A DNA stretch of 64,000 nt from Histomonas meleagridis (Eukaryota; Parabasalia; Tritrichomonadida; Dientamoebidae), in assembly GCA_020186115.1 (NCBI GenBank), contig WSYJ01000135.1:124001-188000 (forward strand), written 5' to 3'. Made by a program: the position numbers and the translations under genes. The notes below the pieces were generated by a model, which ran no database searches, had not been told where the DNA came from, and worked only from the letters and a program-made list of their open reading frames with translations. Below are positions 42,311 to 53,059 of the stretch, piece after piece (positions within the stretch are counted from its first letter, which is position 1; each line of letters opens with the position of its first letter).

Positions 42311-45300
42311 TTAATAACAAATACATTTCGCAGGAGATTTCTTACTAATTAAATCCGCGATGTTGGTATATGAATTTTTTATTGCAAGGGAAAGAGCTGT
42401 GTCAAACTATTAAAATGAATTCCAAATATCATTTTAAATCATCACGTTACTAAAATTAACATTATCTACAACATTAATATCAATATTTTCTTCATCAAGA
42501 AGAATTTCTACGATTTGGAAAAATCCATTTTCAGATGCCTTCATAAGTGCTGTTTGAAATATTTTAAGTCAATTCCAAATAAAATTTTGATATCCGAAAT
42601 AAATAAAAAAAATATCAAAACAAGTAAACAAATATCTTGAGCATTAATATCAATTCCTATTTGATACAGAAGTATTTTAACAACGCCTTTGTTTCCTTTT
42701 TCAGATGCTTTTATAAGTGCTGTTTGAAATATTTTACGTCAATTCCAAATAATATTTTGATATCCAAAATAATTAAAAAGAATATCAAAACAAGTAAACA
42801 AATATCTTTAGCATTAATATCAATTCCTTTTTCAAGAAGTAACCGAACAACGCCCATATTTCCTTTACTAGATGCACAAATTAGTGCTGTTTTATAAATT
42901 TTTATCAAATTCCAAATAATATATTCGAATATAAAATATTTCAAGTTTACAATAATTAAGACAAATTGATATCCCTTACATTTATATCAATATTTTTGTG
43001 TTTAAGAAGGAAACCAACAATTTCATATTGGCATGCTTCAGCTGCAAATATAATTGCAGTTTCATATCATTTTAATATATTCCATGCAATAATAAGTAAT
43101 TCCAAATAATTTATATACACTAAAAATAAGCAAATAATACACTTTTCGCATTTATATCAATACTTTCTTGTGCAAGTAGTAATTTAACTACATCAATATT
43201 ACCCATTAAAGATGCTTTCATTAATGATGTATAAAATATTTCAAATAAATACAAAATTTAATGACAAAATCAGAAATTATTTAAATAAACATTATAATCA
43301 GTAAAGCAAAAATCTTTAGCATTAATATCAATTCCTTCTTGTTCAAGAAGTAATTTAACTATTTCTATATGACCATTTTTAGATGCTATGATAAGTGCCG
43401 AATCAAATAATTGAAACAATTACCAAATATTATATAAAAATACCAAATTATTTAAGCAAAAACCAAATAAACTAATTAAATATTTTTAGCATTAATATCA
43501 ATTCCCTCTTGTTCAAGAAGGAATTTAACTGTTTCTGTTTTGCCATTTTGCGATGCAATAATAAGTGCAGAGTCAAATAATTAAAACAATTACCAAATAT
43601 TATATCAAAATACCAAATTATTAAAATAAATATTAAATAAACAAATCAAATATTTTTAGCATTGATATCAATTCCTTCTTGTTCAAGAAGTAATTTAACT
43701 ATTTCTATATAACCATTTTTAGATGCTAAAATAAGTGCTGAATCAAATAATGTAATTAATTACCAAATATTAGTTTAAAGCAGAAAATTATTTAAACAAA
43801 AATCAAATAAACAAATCAAATATTTTTAGAACTAATATCAATTCCCTCTTGTTCAAGAAGAAACTTAACTGTTTCTAATTTACCATTTTTAGATGCGGAA
43901 ATAAGTGCTGAATCAAATAAAATAAACAATTGCCAAATATAATTTTGAAACAGAAAATTATTTGAATAAATTTTATTTTTATCATTAATATCAATTCCTT
44001 CTTGTTCAAGAAGTAATTTAACTATTTCTATATGACCATTTTTAGATGCCACAATAAGTGCTGAATCAAATAATATAAATAATTACCAAATATTATATAA
44101 AAATACCAAATTATTTAAACAGAAATCAAATCAAACAAACAAATACCTTTAGCATTGATATCAATTCCTTCTTGTCCAAGAAGAAACTTAACTGTTTCTG
44201 TTTTACCATTTTTAGATGCGGAAATAAGTGCTGAATCAAATAATTTAAACAATTACCAAATATAATTTTGAAACAGAAAATTATTTGAATAAATTTTATT
44301 TTTATCATTAATATCAATTCCTTCTTGTTCAATAAGAAACTTAACTGTTTCTGTTTTACCATTTTTAGATGCTACAATAAGTGCTGAATCAAATAATATA
44401 AATTATTACCAAATATTATATAAAAATATCAAATTATTTAAACAGAAATTAAATAAACAAATTAAATATTTTTAGCGTTAATATCAATTCCTTTACTAAG
44501 AAGAAATTTAAACATTTCAATATGGTCATATTTTGACGCCAAAATAAGAACTGTATTAAATAACTTCAATAATTTCCATATGAAATATTGAATTATCAAT
44601 ATATTAGAAGAAAAATCAAATAGTATATATAAATATCTTTGGTATTAATATTAATCAATCCTTGAGTTAAAAGATTTTGAATTGTTTTAACATTTCCCTT
44701 TTCTAATGCTTTATTAACTTTCTTGAGAAATATTTTGATGAGATTTTATATTTTATTATTAAACCCAAAATTAACAAAATAAATATTTTTCATACTATTT
44801 ACGTCAATTCCATTTTGTTCAAGAAATAGTTGAAATATTTCTCTTCGATTTTTTTTTGCTGCCCAAATAAGTGCTGTTCTAAATATTTAAAACAATTTTC
44901 ATATGTTATTTTGAGACTTTAATTTGTTAAAATAAAATTTAAATAGAGCAAATAAATATCTTTAGCATTAATATCAATTCCTTCTTGTTCAAGAAGTAAT
45001 TTAACTATTTCTATATGACCATTTTCAGATGCTAATATAAGTGCTGTATCAAATAATTTAAATAATTTCCAAATCTTATTTTGAAATATAAAACCATTAA
45101 AATAAATTTTAAATAAAACAGATAAATATCTTTAGCATTAATATCAATTCCTTCTTGTTCAAGAAGTAGTTTAACTATTTCTATTTGACCATTTTCAGAT
45201 GCTAATATAAATGCTGTTTTAAATAATATAAATAATTTTCAAATATTATTTTGAAACCCAAAATTATTAAAATAAATTCTAAATAAAACAAATAAATATC

Positions 45301-47878
45301 TTTAGCATTAATATCAATTCCTTCTTGTTTAAGAAGTAATTCAACAATTTCTGTGTGACCATTTTCAGATGCCAAAATAAGTGCTGTATCAAATAATTTA
45401 AATAATTTCCAAATATTATTTTGAAATATAAAATTATTAAAATAAATTTCAAATAAAACAAACAAATACTTTTAACATTAATATCAATTCCTTTCTGTTC
45501 AAGCAATACTTTCGTTATTCCTATTATACCTTCAGAACAAGAAACCATAAGTGGATTTTGTAATATTAAGAATAATTTTTAAATATTATTTAGAAATACT
45601 TAATAATGCTTAAAATACATAGGAAATAAATCAAATAAATATTTTTGATATCAATATCAACGTTTTTGTACTTAATGAGTAATTTTAATAGTTCTGACTG
45701 ATCATTCCACGTTGCCCACCAAAGTAACTTTTCAAATTTTATAAATAAATTCCAAAAATCAACAAAAAATCTTATATTAAACAAATTAACACTTTTAGAA
45801 TCAATATCAAAATTTTTATGTTTAAGAAGTAATTTAACTATTTTCATGTTACCTTTTTGAGATGCAATCATAATTGCTGTAAGAAATATTTCAAATAGTT
45901 TTTAAATAACTTAATAAAATTTTGAATATCAATAACAAATTGCAAATAAAATAATTTGATATTTTGTGCCATTATATCAAGTTCATCTTTTTTAACAAGC
46001 AATTTTATAATATCAACATGTTGATTTTCGGCTGCCCATATAAGTACTTTCTCAAATATTTTAAATAATTACCAAATATTTCTTTAAAGCATTAAATCAT
46101 TATGATAAATTTTATATAAAATAATTATAATATTTCAACATTAGCATCACAATTTTTATGTTCAAGAAGTAATTTAAATATATCAAAATAATTATTTGAA
46201 AATGCCTTCATAACTGCTGTTTCATATATTTTGAATAATTATTAAATATTATATTAAAATATATAATCAATAAGATAAACATAAATTTTAAAATGTAAAT
46301 ATCTTTGGAATTTATGTCAATATCTTCAAATTCAAGAAGTAATTTAACTATATCAATATGGCCTTTTTCAGATGCATACATAAGTGCTGTTCTAAATAAT
46401 TTAAATAAATACTAAATATTATTTTGATATCAAAAATCATTAAAACAAACAAAAAAAATAAACAATAAAACACCATTAGCATAATTAATATTAATATCTT
46501 TATGTTTAAGAAGTAATTTAACTACTTCTGTATGACCTTTAATAGATGCAATTATTAATGCTGGATAAAATATTTTAAATAATTTTTATAAAATATGTTT
46601 AAATATGATGAGAACATTAAAATAAATATTAAGTAAAACAAATAAATATCAATTGCATTAATATCAATTCCTTCTTGTTCAAGAAGTAATTTAACCATTT
46701 CGATATCACCTTTTTCAGATGCTTCCATAAGAAATGTATAAAATAATTTAAATAATTTCCAAATATTATTTTGAATCACGGGTTTATGATATTTTGAAAT
46801 ATCAAGACAAATAAATAAATAATTCTGCAATTTATATCAATTCCTTTTTGTTTAAGAAGTATTTTGAACATTTCTACTTTACCATTTTTGAATGATTCAA
46901 TAAGTGCTGTTTGAATTATTTTGAATAATTTCCAAATATTATTATGAAATATAAAATTATCAGAAGAAATTTTAAATAAAACAAATAAATACTAAAAGCA
47001 TCAATATCAATTCCTTCTCGTTCAAGAAGTAATTTAACAATTTCTGCATAACCTTTTCCAGCAGCAATAATAAGTGCTGTTTCAAATAATTTAAGTAATT
47101 TCCAAATATTATTTTTAAGTATCAAAATATTGTCATAAATTTTAAATAAAACAAATAAATATCTTTAGCATTAACATCAATTCCTTCTTGTTCAAGTAGT
47201 AATTTAACCATTTCTACATTACCTTTTTTAGATGCCATAATTAATGCTGATTGAAATAATTCGAATAATTTCCAAATATTATTTTGAAATAAAATATTAA
47301 TCAAATAAAACTGAATTAAAACAAATAAATATCTTTAGTATTAACATCAACTCCTTCTTTATTAAGTAATAATTTCATTATTTGTGTGTGGCCATTTTGA
47401 TATGCTTTCATAAATGCTGTTTCAAATGTTATGAATAAATTCCAAAAATTATTTTAATACATGCAATCATAAGAACAAATACTAAATCAATTAAATAAAT
47501 ATCTTTAGAATTAACATCAATTCCTTCATGTTCAAGTAATAATTCAACTTTTTCTGTATAGCCTTTTATGCATGCCCATATTAGTGCTGTAAAAAATTAT
47601 TTTAACAATATCCAAATTTTATTTGAAAATATAAAATTATTAAATTAATCTGAAAATGAAATTTTGAGATATCTTTAGCATTTACATCAATTCTTTTTTG
47701 ATCTAGAAATAATTTAAAGTTTTCTGGAGTCAATCGATTAACAGCCTTTATAATTTTTGGAAAAAATAAATCAAATAATCTCCTAATATGATTTTGAAAT
47801 ATCATCCCCTTTAGACTCGTTTAGGAACTTCATATAAGAAATTTGATCTTTAAATGGAAATATGTTTTCTTTTTTCAT
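42311..47878 (-). CDS. Long diverged ankyrin-repeat gene, ~33 modules each separated by a spacer
   Basis: Reading right to left, a short opening ORF MKKENIFPFKDQISYMKFLN starts at 47878. About 33 ankyrin modules follow (examples TALIWACIKGYTEKVELLL, TALIIAAGKGYAEIVKLLL, NPLMVSCSEGIIGITKVLL), and the last reads TALSLAIKNSYTNIADLIS and ends KCICY with TAA at 42311-42313. Modules differ strongly from each other, yet the many I translated keep a clean 29-31 codon frame and the ankyrin core residues. Spacers counted by hand are 80 nt (13 cases), 83 (3), 63 (2), 60 (1) and 84 (1). Most contain stops or break frame. No DUF3447 N-terminus was found. Intact modules imply selection on a spliced or otherwise joined product of ~1000 residues or more. 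Exact exon edges cannot be set. Confidence 0.65.
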
Positions 47879-48245
47879 TGATTTGGTGGGGAACAAGACT
47901 GCAAAAAATTCAATGATACGTCATAAAAATAAACATATCAATTTTCAATCAAACGATCAAGACTCTTTCAAAAATGTTTTATACTCTCAAAAGAGCCCTT
48001 ATGCAAAAAGTGGCAAATTGCGCTATTTCATGAAATAGCAAAAAATGTGGGATATAGAGATAACACTATATGCAATTTCTATTTCAGGGAGTGAAAAAAC
48101 ATAAACCCAGTTTAAAAACAAATATCATTTTTATTTAATCTTGATTTTTTTTTTCAAAAATTGATTCAGTATAAATTTCATGAAATAGCAAAAAATGTTT
48201 CACAAACAAATAGAGGTAATGGAATTCACGTGTAAAACAGAAAAA
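47879..48245. other. Intergenic region, no gene seen
   Basis: AT-rich. TTTCATGAAATAGCAAAAAATG occurs twice within it (about 48027-48048 and 48177-48198), a ~20-bp direct repeat 150 bp apart. No Inr-like element was found close to the ankyrin ATG at 47878. Confidence 0.4.
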
Positions 48246-48638
48246 TCAGTTGAAACCTGTGTCAGGATTAATTAAATTTTGTGGTTGCTGATTTTGATGA
48301 TATAAAAATGGAACACTTTGAGCTTGCATCATGAGTGAATTCATTTGAGTACCCATAACTGGAGGCATTAAAGTTTGACCATAAATTTGAAGTTGTTGGA
48401 CTGGTTGATCTTTTTTGTTTCCACCTGATATTCTTATTTGAGGTGGAAGCTCTTGGAATTGATTGTTGGCCATCATATTTGGTTCAGGATTATATCCATT
48501 AAAGCCATTATTTTGCAAAACAAAAAATCTGTGAAAATTTTTGAGAGCCGCTTCGGCAATTTCGGAATGTATTGGACTTGATTGAGCGAGATCCATTATT
48601 TCTTGTCCATATTTTTGTAAGACTTCTATTCCTTTCAT
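48246..48638 (-). CDS. Small Q/N-rich protein, unknown function
   Basis: 130 residues starting MKGIEVLQKYGQEIMDL. The first ~45 residues look alpha-helical. The rest is rich in Gln, Asn, Met and Pro (NNGFNGYNPEPNMMANNQ, QLQIYGQTLMPPVMGTQM), probably disordered. No known domain, signal peptide or membrane segment. It is transcribed in the same direction as the hydrolase, 302 bp downstream of its stop. ATG start and base composition support a real gene, but this is the weakest of the intact ORFs kept here. Confidence 0.5.
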   Translation of the reverse strand: MKGIEVLQKYGQEIMDLAQSSPIHSEIAEAALKNFHRFFVLQNNGFNGYNPEPNMMANNQFQELPPQIRISGGNKKDQPVQQLQIYGQTLMPPVMGTQMNSLMMQAQSVPFLYHQNQQPQNLINPDTGFN

Positions 48639-48939
48639 TTTTATTAATTGAATAACTCTGTTTGATTTTGGATCAAAAAAAATATGATTTTCTCAATACA
48701 AATTCATTCTTTATTAATATTTAATTTCTAATATTCACGAAGGTTGACATTGCCTTTCGTCAAAAAATTTGAGATCTTATAAATGAAGAATGGAAATTGA
48801 TTATAAATGGATAATTGCTATTTTAGCTTCAAACATTGATCAAATTCATTTTTTTTAACTGTAACAATAATTTCATTTATTTTTTTCACCATTTCGAAAT
48901 AATTTATAAAATCAAAATTCGTTATTTACAAAACATTAA

Positions 48940-49893
48940 TTATAAAGATGACATTAAACTTGCAGCATTTGAAAAATGCTGATTTGAATTCTGACTAATT
49001 TGTTCTTGATGATTTTCTTCTTCTTCGTCATCATTAAATTCTATCTCTAACCCAACAGCTTTGCACAAGAAAACAGTCGCATCCATTATAACTTTCGTTG
49101 GTCTGTCGTCGTTGTGTTTCCCAGGCACCAAATGCAGTTCCTTATTTGGCGAATCGATTGCTTCGAATAATCGTTCGCTGTTCGTTTTATCCACGAAATC
49201 GTCATCTGTTCCATGTATGAAGAAAACTGGCGTCTGTATCATCTGACATGATTCAATCGGATTGACATCAAATATATCAAATTTGGCTGTTTTGAGAATT
49301 GCCTTGCGAGCTTTCTTAATGGCTTTTTTAGCAACCCATTTGGGCACCTTTTCGTTCTCTGCGATTTGTAAAAAGAGATCTTTTAAAGAACAATATGGAG
49401 AATCAACAACAGCGGCTGAAATAAATCTGTTCTCTGGTATGGTCATAAGTGTTACAGCTGCACCCATTGAACGACCCCAAAGTAAAATCTTTTGTATTTG
49501 GAAATCGGTCCGTAATAAATCAATAACTGAACGAACATCGTTTTTCTCAAAATATCCTAAGGAAACGTATTTACCAGGAGAACACCCGCATCCTGAAAAA
49601 TCGAAGCAAAAGACATTAATACCAACAGGTACAAATAATGAAACCAAATATCGGCCTTCAAGTTGATTGGATGCATTACCATGAAGATAAATTATACATG
49701 TTTTTGGGTTGTATTGTTCGGGTGCTGCATAATATGATCCATATATCAATGTGCCAAATGAATTTGGAAATGCAATTGATATCCGTTCTACATTTCCAAA
49801 CCCTTGAACTTCAGCTATGTGAGGAATAGAGCTTTCGTCATATTGGGCTCGAGGTGGGCGAATGACAGCGCGTGCTATTTTTTTGGTTATCAT
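48940..49893 (-). CDS. Alpha/beta hydrolase, ABHD17-like
   Basis: 317 residues. Order of motifs: IIYLHGNASNQLEGR (HGN oxyanion region, about 68-81), FCFDFSGCGCSPG (about 95-107), LLWGRSMGAAVTL with nucleophile Ser at about 142, FFIHGTDDDFV with acid Asp at about 231, and LVPGKHNDDRP with His at about 260. The DFSGCGCSPGK and GRSMGAA patterns fit the BEM46/ABHD13/ABHD17 group of serine hydrolases, which include protein depalmitoylases. There is no Cys cluster at the N-terminus, as in ABHD17, so substrate is unknown. The tail is acidic (NDDEEEEN) and Q/N/S-rich. Divergence from neighbouring genes is normal. Confidence 0.88.
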   Translation of the reverse strand: MITKKIARAVIRPPRAQYDESSIPHIAEVQGFGNVERISIAFPNSFGTLIYGSYYAAPEQYNPKTCIIYLHGNASNQLEGRYLVSLFVPVGINVFCFDFSGCGCSPGKYVSLGYFEKNDVRSVIDLLRTDFQIQKILLWGRSMGAAVTLMTIPENRFISAAVVDSPYCSLKDLFLQIAENEKVPKWVAKKAIKKARKAILKTAKFDIFDVNPIESCQMIQTPVFFIHGTDDDFVDKTNSERLFEAIDSPNKELHLVPGKHNDDRPTKVIMDATVFLCKAVGLEIEFNDDEEEENHQEQISQNSNQHFSNAASLMSSL

Positions 49894-50793
49894 TATGTTA
49901 TTGAGAGAGATTTTTACAACAATACAATCAACAAGTTCTTAACAGAAATTTGAATGATTACAAACGTAAACCTATAAAAAGTGTGATATTCTGGAGAATT
50001 GGATTTACAAAAAATTAACGTTCACATTTTCGGTGACAAATAGACGTTTATTTTTTTTTTTTTTTAGATGGTTGAAAAGTGGCTGACAGTCGCAATTACG
50101 AACGTATAGGAATGAACTTATCGTGATTTGATTTTTAACTTTTCATATGGTTTTATTTGCATTCCAATAATGATTTAACTATGTTGAATATGCATCAGTT
50201 AATTTGTGAACCACTGGTAGAAAAAGTCAAATGACAAAAAAAAAAATGTTACAATTTTATAGAATGGGATTCTGAAAATAAAGGCTAGGATGACTAACTA
50301 CTAAATGCCAAAAATGTATTTTCTTCATATAGTTTAAATATATTTACTCGTGGATCCTTTTAAATGTAATGAATTTTTTAAGAATTTTATATTTTACTGA
50401 TTCATTCAGTTAAGTATTTTAGGTATTGTGTATATGTGTTAAGTAACTTTTAGCTTTAATGTTCTTCATTGTTTGGATCTTGTTAGAAATCAAAGAATAA
50501 AAAAATAAGTTTTTTGTTAGGAAAACATTTTTAAATTTAAAAAAAAACAATATTAGATAATATTTCATTCCTTGTTTATTTAACAAGATCAATATAATAA
50601 ATTTGGCTGATAATAGAAAAAATTTCGTTTATTTGCTTAAGAAATACCTAAAAAAGTGATAAAAAATATTTAATTTAACCAAAAGAAGTGCTTTATATTC
50701 TTATAAATTTGGTTATTCATACTTTTTCCGATATTAAGAAAAAAATCATATATGGTTCCATATTTAATTAGCTGTTCTTAAAATAGAGCAATG
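49894..50793. other. AT-rich intergenic region, no gene seen
   Basis: About 900 bp with many homopolymer runs. No ORF, RNA gene or clear motif apart from scattered AACGT strings near 50018-50050. Confidence 0.45.
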
Positions 50794-50945
50794 CTACATT
50801 AAATTTGATCCTGATTGTGCGAATAAATCAGCCTCTATTTCGTCATTCCGATTTATTTTTGATATTTCATATGGATGATATCCATCTTTAATTAAAGTTG
50901 TTGTCACAAGAAGTTCCATTCATTTTGAAAGTTCTTCATAATTTC
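50794..50945 (-). pseudogene. DUF3447 fragment relic
   Basis: On the minus strand: EELSK, stop, MELLVTTTLIKDG, then YHPYEISKINRNDEIEADL and FAQSGSNLM, TAG at 50794-50796. It lines up with the block ELSKNDWELHQQYVKEGHNP / EIAKIIRNDEIEKLQ of the intact ankyrin genes. It is an isolated 50-codon remnant with an internal stop. Confidence 0.6.
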
Positions 50946-50974
50946 TTATGAATAAAAGTTATATTATTTGATTT

Positions 50975-51319
50975 TTATTTAAAATCAGCTTCAAACAGAT
51001 GTGTAAAAATATAATTTTGTCTTTGTGAGTAAAGACATGGTTTTAATGGAACCAAACGAGAATTAGTCTGAAAATTAAAATCAGAACTTTTTGAATTTGG
51101 ATTTTTTTCTACATGCAAAGATTGCCTGTGTTGTTGCAAGTGTGTTGCGCTTATAGGTTTTCCACAATCAGGGCAATGTATTATACGAACAGGTGTTTCT
51201 GATGGTGCATATCCAAAAAATGGGCTTTCACTCTCTTGGCTTTGTTGTATGTAATTTACATCATTTATGTCATTGATTGCATAGAGATGTCTTGGAACTT
51301 GAATCACCTTCTCCCCCAT
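50975..51319 (-). CDS. Small C2H2-type zinc-finger protein
   Basis: 114 residues from the ATG at 51319. One zinc-binding motif, CPDCGKPISATHLQQHRQSLH (C-x2-C-x11-H-x4-H) at about 52-72, stands in an otherwise low-complexity protein. The short hinge and single finger suggest a nucleic-acid or protein-binding adaptor rather than a multi-finger transcription factor. An Inr-like TCACTTTTATTCATT is about 50 nt upstream on the minus strand. No orthologue recognised. Confidence 0.6.
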   Translation of the reverse strand: MGEKVIQVPRHLYAINDINDVNYIQQSQESESPFFGYAPSETPVRIIHCPDCGKPISATHLQQHRQSLHVEKNPNSKSSDFNFQTNSRLVPLKPCLYSQRQNYIFTHLFEADFK

Positions 51320-51854
51320 TCAAAGAACACGTTACCACTTGATATTCAAAAAGTGGCCGAAATGAATAAAAGTGACACTGGGCACTTTAACAGGGTTCAA
51401 GATTCTTTCTAATTGAAAACATCTCAATTTATAATCATTCACTATTCCTTCATGGGTTGCCTAGGATCAACTTGCAAGGTATGATATTATATTCAAATTT
51501 AAAGTCTTTTTATTCTCACTTTTTTAGATTAAATTCCGGATTTTTGCTAAATCCCCAAAGGACTTTTAAGTTTTTTTAAAAAAAATTATCAGTAGCTTAT
51601 ATGAGCACACGATGTATGTAATTATCGAATATATATATGATGAGAAAAAAATTAAAAGCCTAACACAGGAAAGATCGCAATTGAAATATGATGTCTTATG
51701 ATCAGAAAAAATTAAGGAATATATGATATTTCCTATTTTTTTCATAGTCAAATGATTGAAATTTCCATAATCTATCATAAGTTTTTATCTTTTTCTTTAT
51801 TTATCAAATCTATGACTAATAACAATGTTTTTTTATGAGAAAAATAATATTACT
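51320..51854. promoter_or_regulatory. Upstream region of the zinc-finger gene and 3' side of PCID2
   Basis: Holds the TCACTTTT element at 51375-51368 (minus). The rest is AT-rich. The 70-codon ORF at 51566-51778 is hydrophobic low-complexity without support. Confidence 0.4.
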
Positions 51855-53009
51855 TTATTCATCAGGTTCAGTATCTAATTTTATTTTCGGAAATGGATTA
51901 TCTTTGCTAAACACAACTTTCTTTTTGTAGTGATAAATATAAGCCCTTACGAGGCCATTTCCGATCAAGTTTGCCAAAATCAATTCAACCTCTTCAATCG
52001 AAGGGTTATCGAAAAACATCGCAAATGCAGCTTGGAATACCTCAATATCTATTATATTATTTGCGTATGCGTGGTGTACAATTTCGACTATTCTTCGCTC
52101 GACCAAATTTCTGATTTGTGCAATAATTTCCCAAACGCCAAGTCGAATGAAAACCATCTGATTTTGCTCAAGTGAAGCTTCATACAATGATAGATCGCCG
52201 ATTTGCATCGCTATGACCAATTCATTGTAAATATTCATTGAATAATTTTCCAATAATTCTTTACTTGGAATTTGCCCAAATAACATGTTCACAGGGATCA
52301 AGAAAGAATACACAAGCCTTCTATCCCGTGCGTTAGAGTTGGGAATATGACTAAGCGCTTTTGTGAGATTTGTTTTTGAATTAGTATATCGACCAAAAAT
52401 TGCATCAACTTTGCCTAGATTGAAGTAAAAACTAGCAACTTCACTCGAAGAAAAAACGTCTTCATTGATTAAATAGAATCCTTTTTTTAATGATTCGAAT
52501 TGCTGATAAGCAAGATTAAAGTTATTGCGTATAAAATAAAAGTTTATGAGTGTGTTAAACGTGGTTAAGAAAGGAGAATCATTCATTGTTTTTTGTTTAG
52601 GCTTTGTATCTCGTACTAATTTTTGGAAGTATTGCACTGGTTCATCTGAAATTTGTCCAAATTTAAAAAGAGACTTAACTATTGATTTAACTATTTTCGT
52701 GTAAATTTCGGGATTTGTTGTAATTGGATGATATTTTAATAATTTTTGAAAAGCTTTTGCATATAAAGAAAGGGATTCTGATGCATCTCCAATGGAAGAT
52801 TTTAGCAAATTCGAAATTACTTTTTGAAATAATCGTTCTGAAATATAAACATGAATTCCTTCTGATAATAATCTTTTACATATTTCTTTATGTGAAAGTA
52901 ATTGATCAATATCCAACAAATATCCCAAAAAGGAAAAATCTTGCCTATTGATCATTGAATTTAATTCTGTTCCAGCATTTTGTGCAGAGCTGGAAAGAAT
53001 GCTCCACAT
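51855..53009 (-). CDS. PCID2: PCID2/Thp1-like PCI-domain protein (TREX-2 mRNA export)
   Basis: 384 residues from the first in-frame ATG (MWSILSSSAQNAG) at 53009. The frame opens 18 nt earlier but only with a TTG. The C-terminal half is a PCI domain. RRLVYSFLIPVNMLFGQIP, FIRLGVWEIIAQIRNL, and the end VELILANLIGNGLVRAYI followed by VVFSKDNPFP closely follow PCID2/Thp1 (vertebrate members are about 400 residues). The N-terminal half is helical TPR-like. PCID2 with SAC3 and DSS1 forms TREX-2, which links transcription to mRNA export at the nuclear pore. It shares a ~50-bp divergent promoter with the next gene. Confidence 0.82.
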   Translation of the reverse strand: MWSILSSSAQNAGTELNSMINRQDFSFLGYLLDIDQLLSHKEICKRLLSEGIHVYISERLFQKVISNLLKSSIGDASESLSLYAKAFQKLLKYHPITTNPEIYTKIVKSIVKSLFKFGQISDEPVQYFQKLVRDTKPKQKTMNDSPFLTTFNTLINFYFIRNNFNLAYQQFESLKKGFYLINEDVFSSSEVASFYFNLGKVDAIFGRYTNSKTNLTKALSHIPNSNARDRRLVYSFLIPVNMLFGQIPSKELLENYSMNIYNELVIAMQIGDLSLYEASLEQNQMVFIRLGVWEIIAQIRNLVERRIVEIVHHAYANNIIDIEVFQAAFAMFFDNPSIEEVELILANLIGNGLVRAYIYHYKKKVVFSKDNPFPKIKLDTEPDE

Positions 53010-53059
53010 TTCAGTTGCATCGAACAAAGGTAGTCAAATAAACGGTCTCCCACTACCAT
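53010..53059. promoter_or_regulatory. 50-bp bidirectional promoter with AAACGGTC box
   Basis: Only 50 bp separate the PCID2 ATG (minus) and the ARM-protein ATG (plus). AAACGGTC at about 53040-53047 lies in it. If both genes start here, their 5' untranslated regions must be very short, as is usual in trichomonads. Confidence 0.5.

Noticed and set aside
42311-47878. Ordinary GT-AG introns between the ankyrin modules, starting at the GT in ATTTATTTGTTTTA and ending at AACAG
   Set aside because: Several spacers have no GT near the module end, some acceptors lack AG (ACACC, TCGGC), and joining at these points puts the next module out of frame.
51566-51778. 70-codon ORF between the zinc-finger and PCID2 genes
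   Set aside because: Hydrophobic low-complexity sequence expected in AT-rich DNA; no motif or promoter support.
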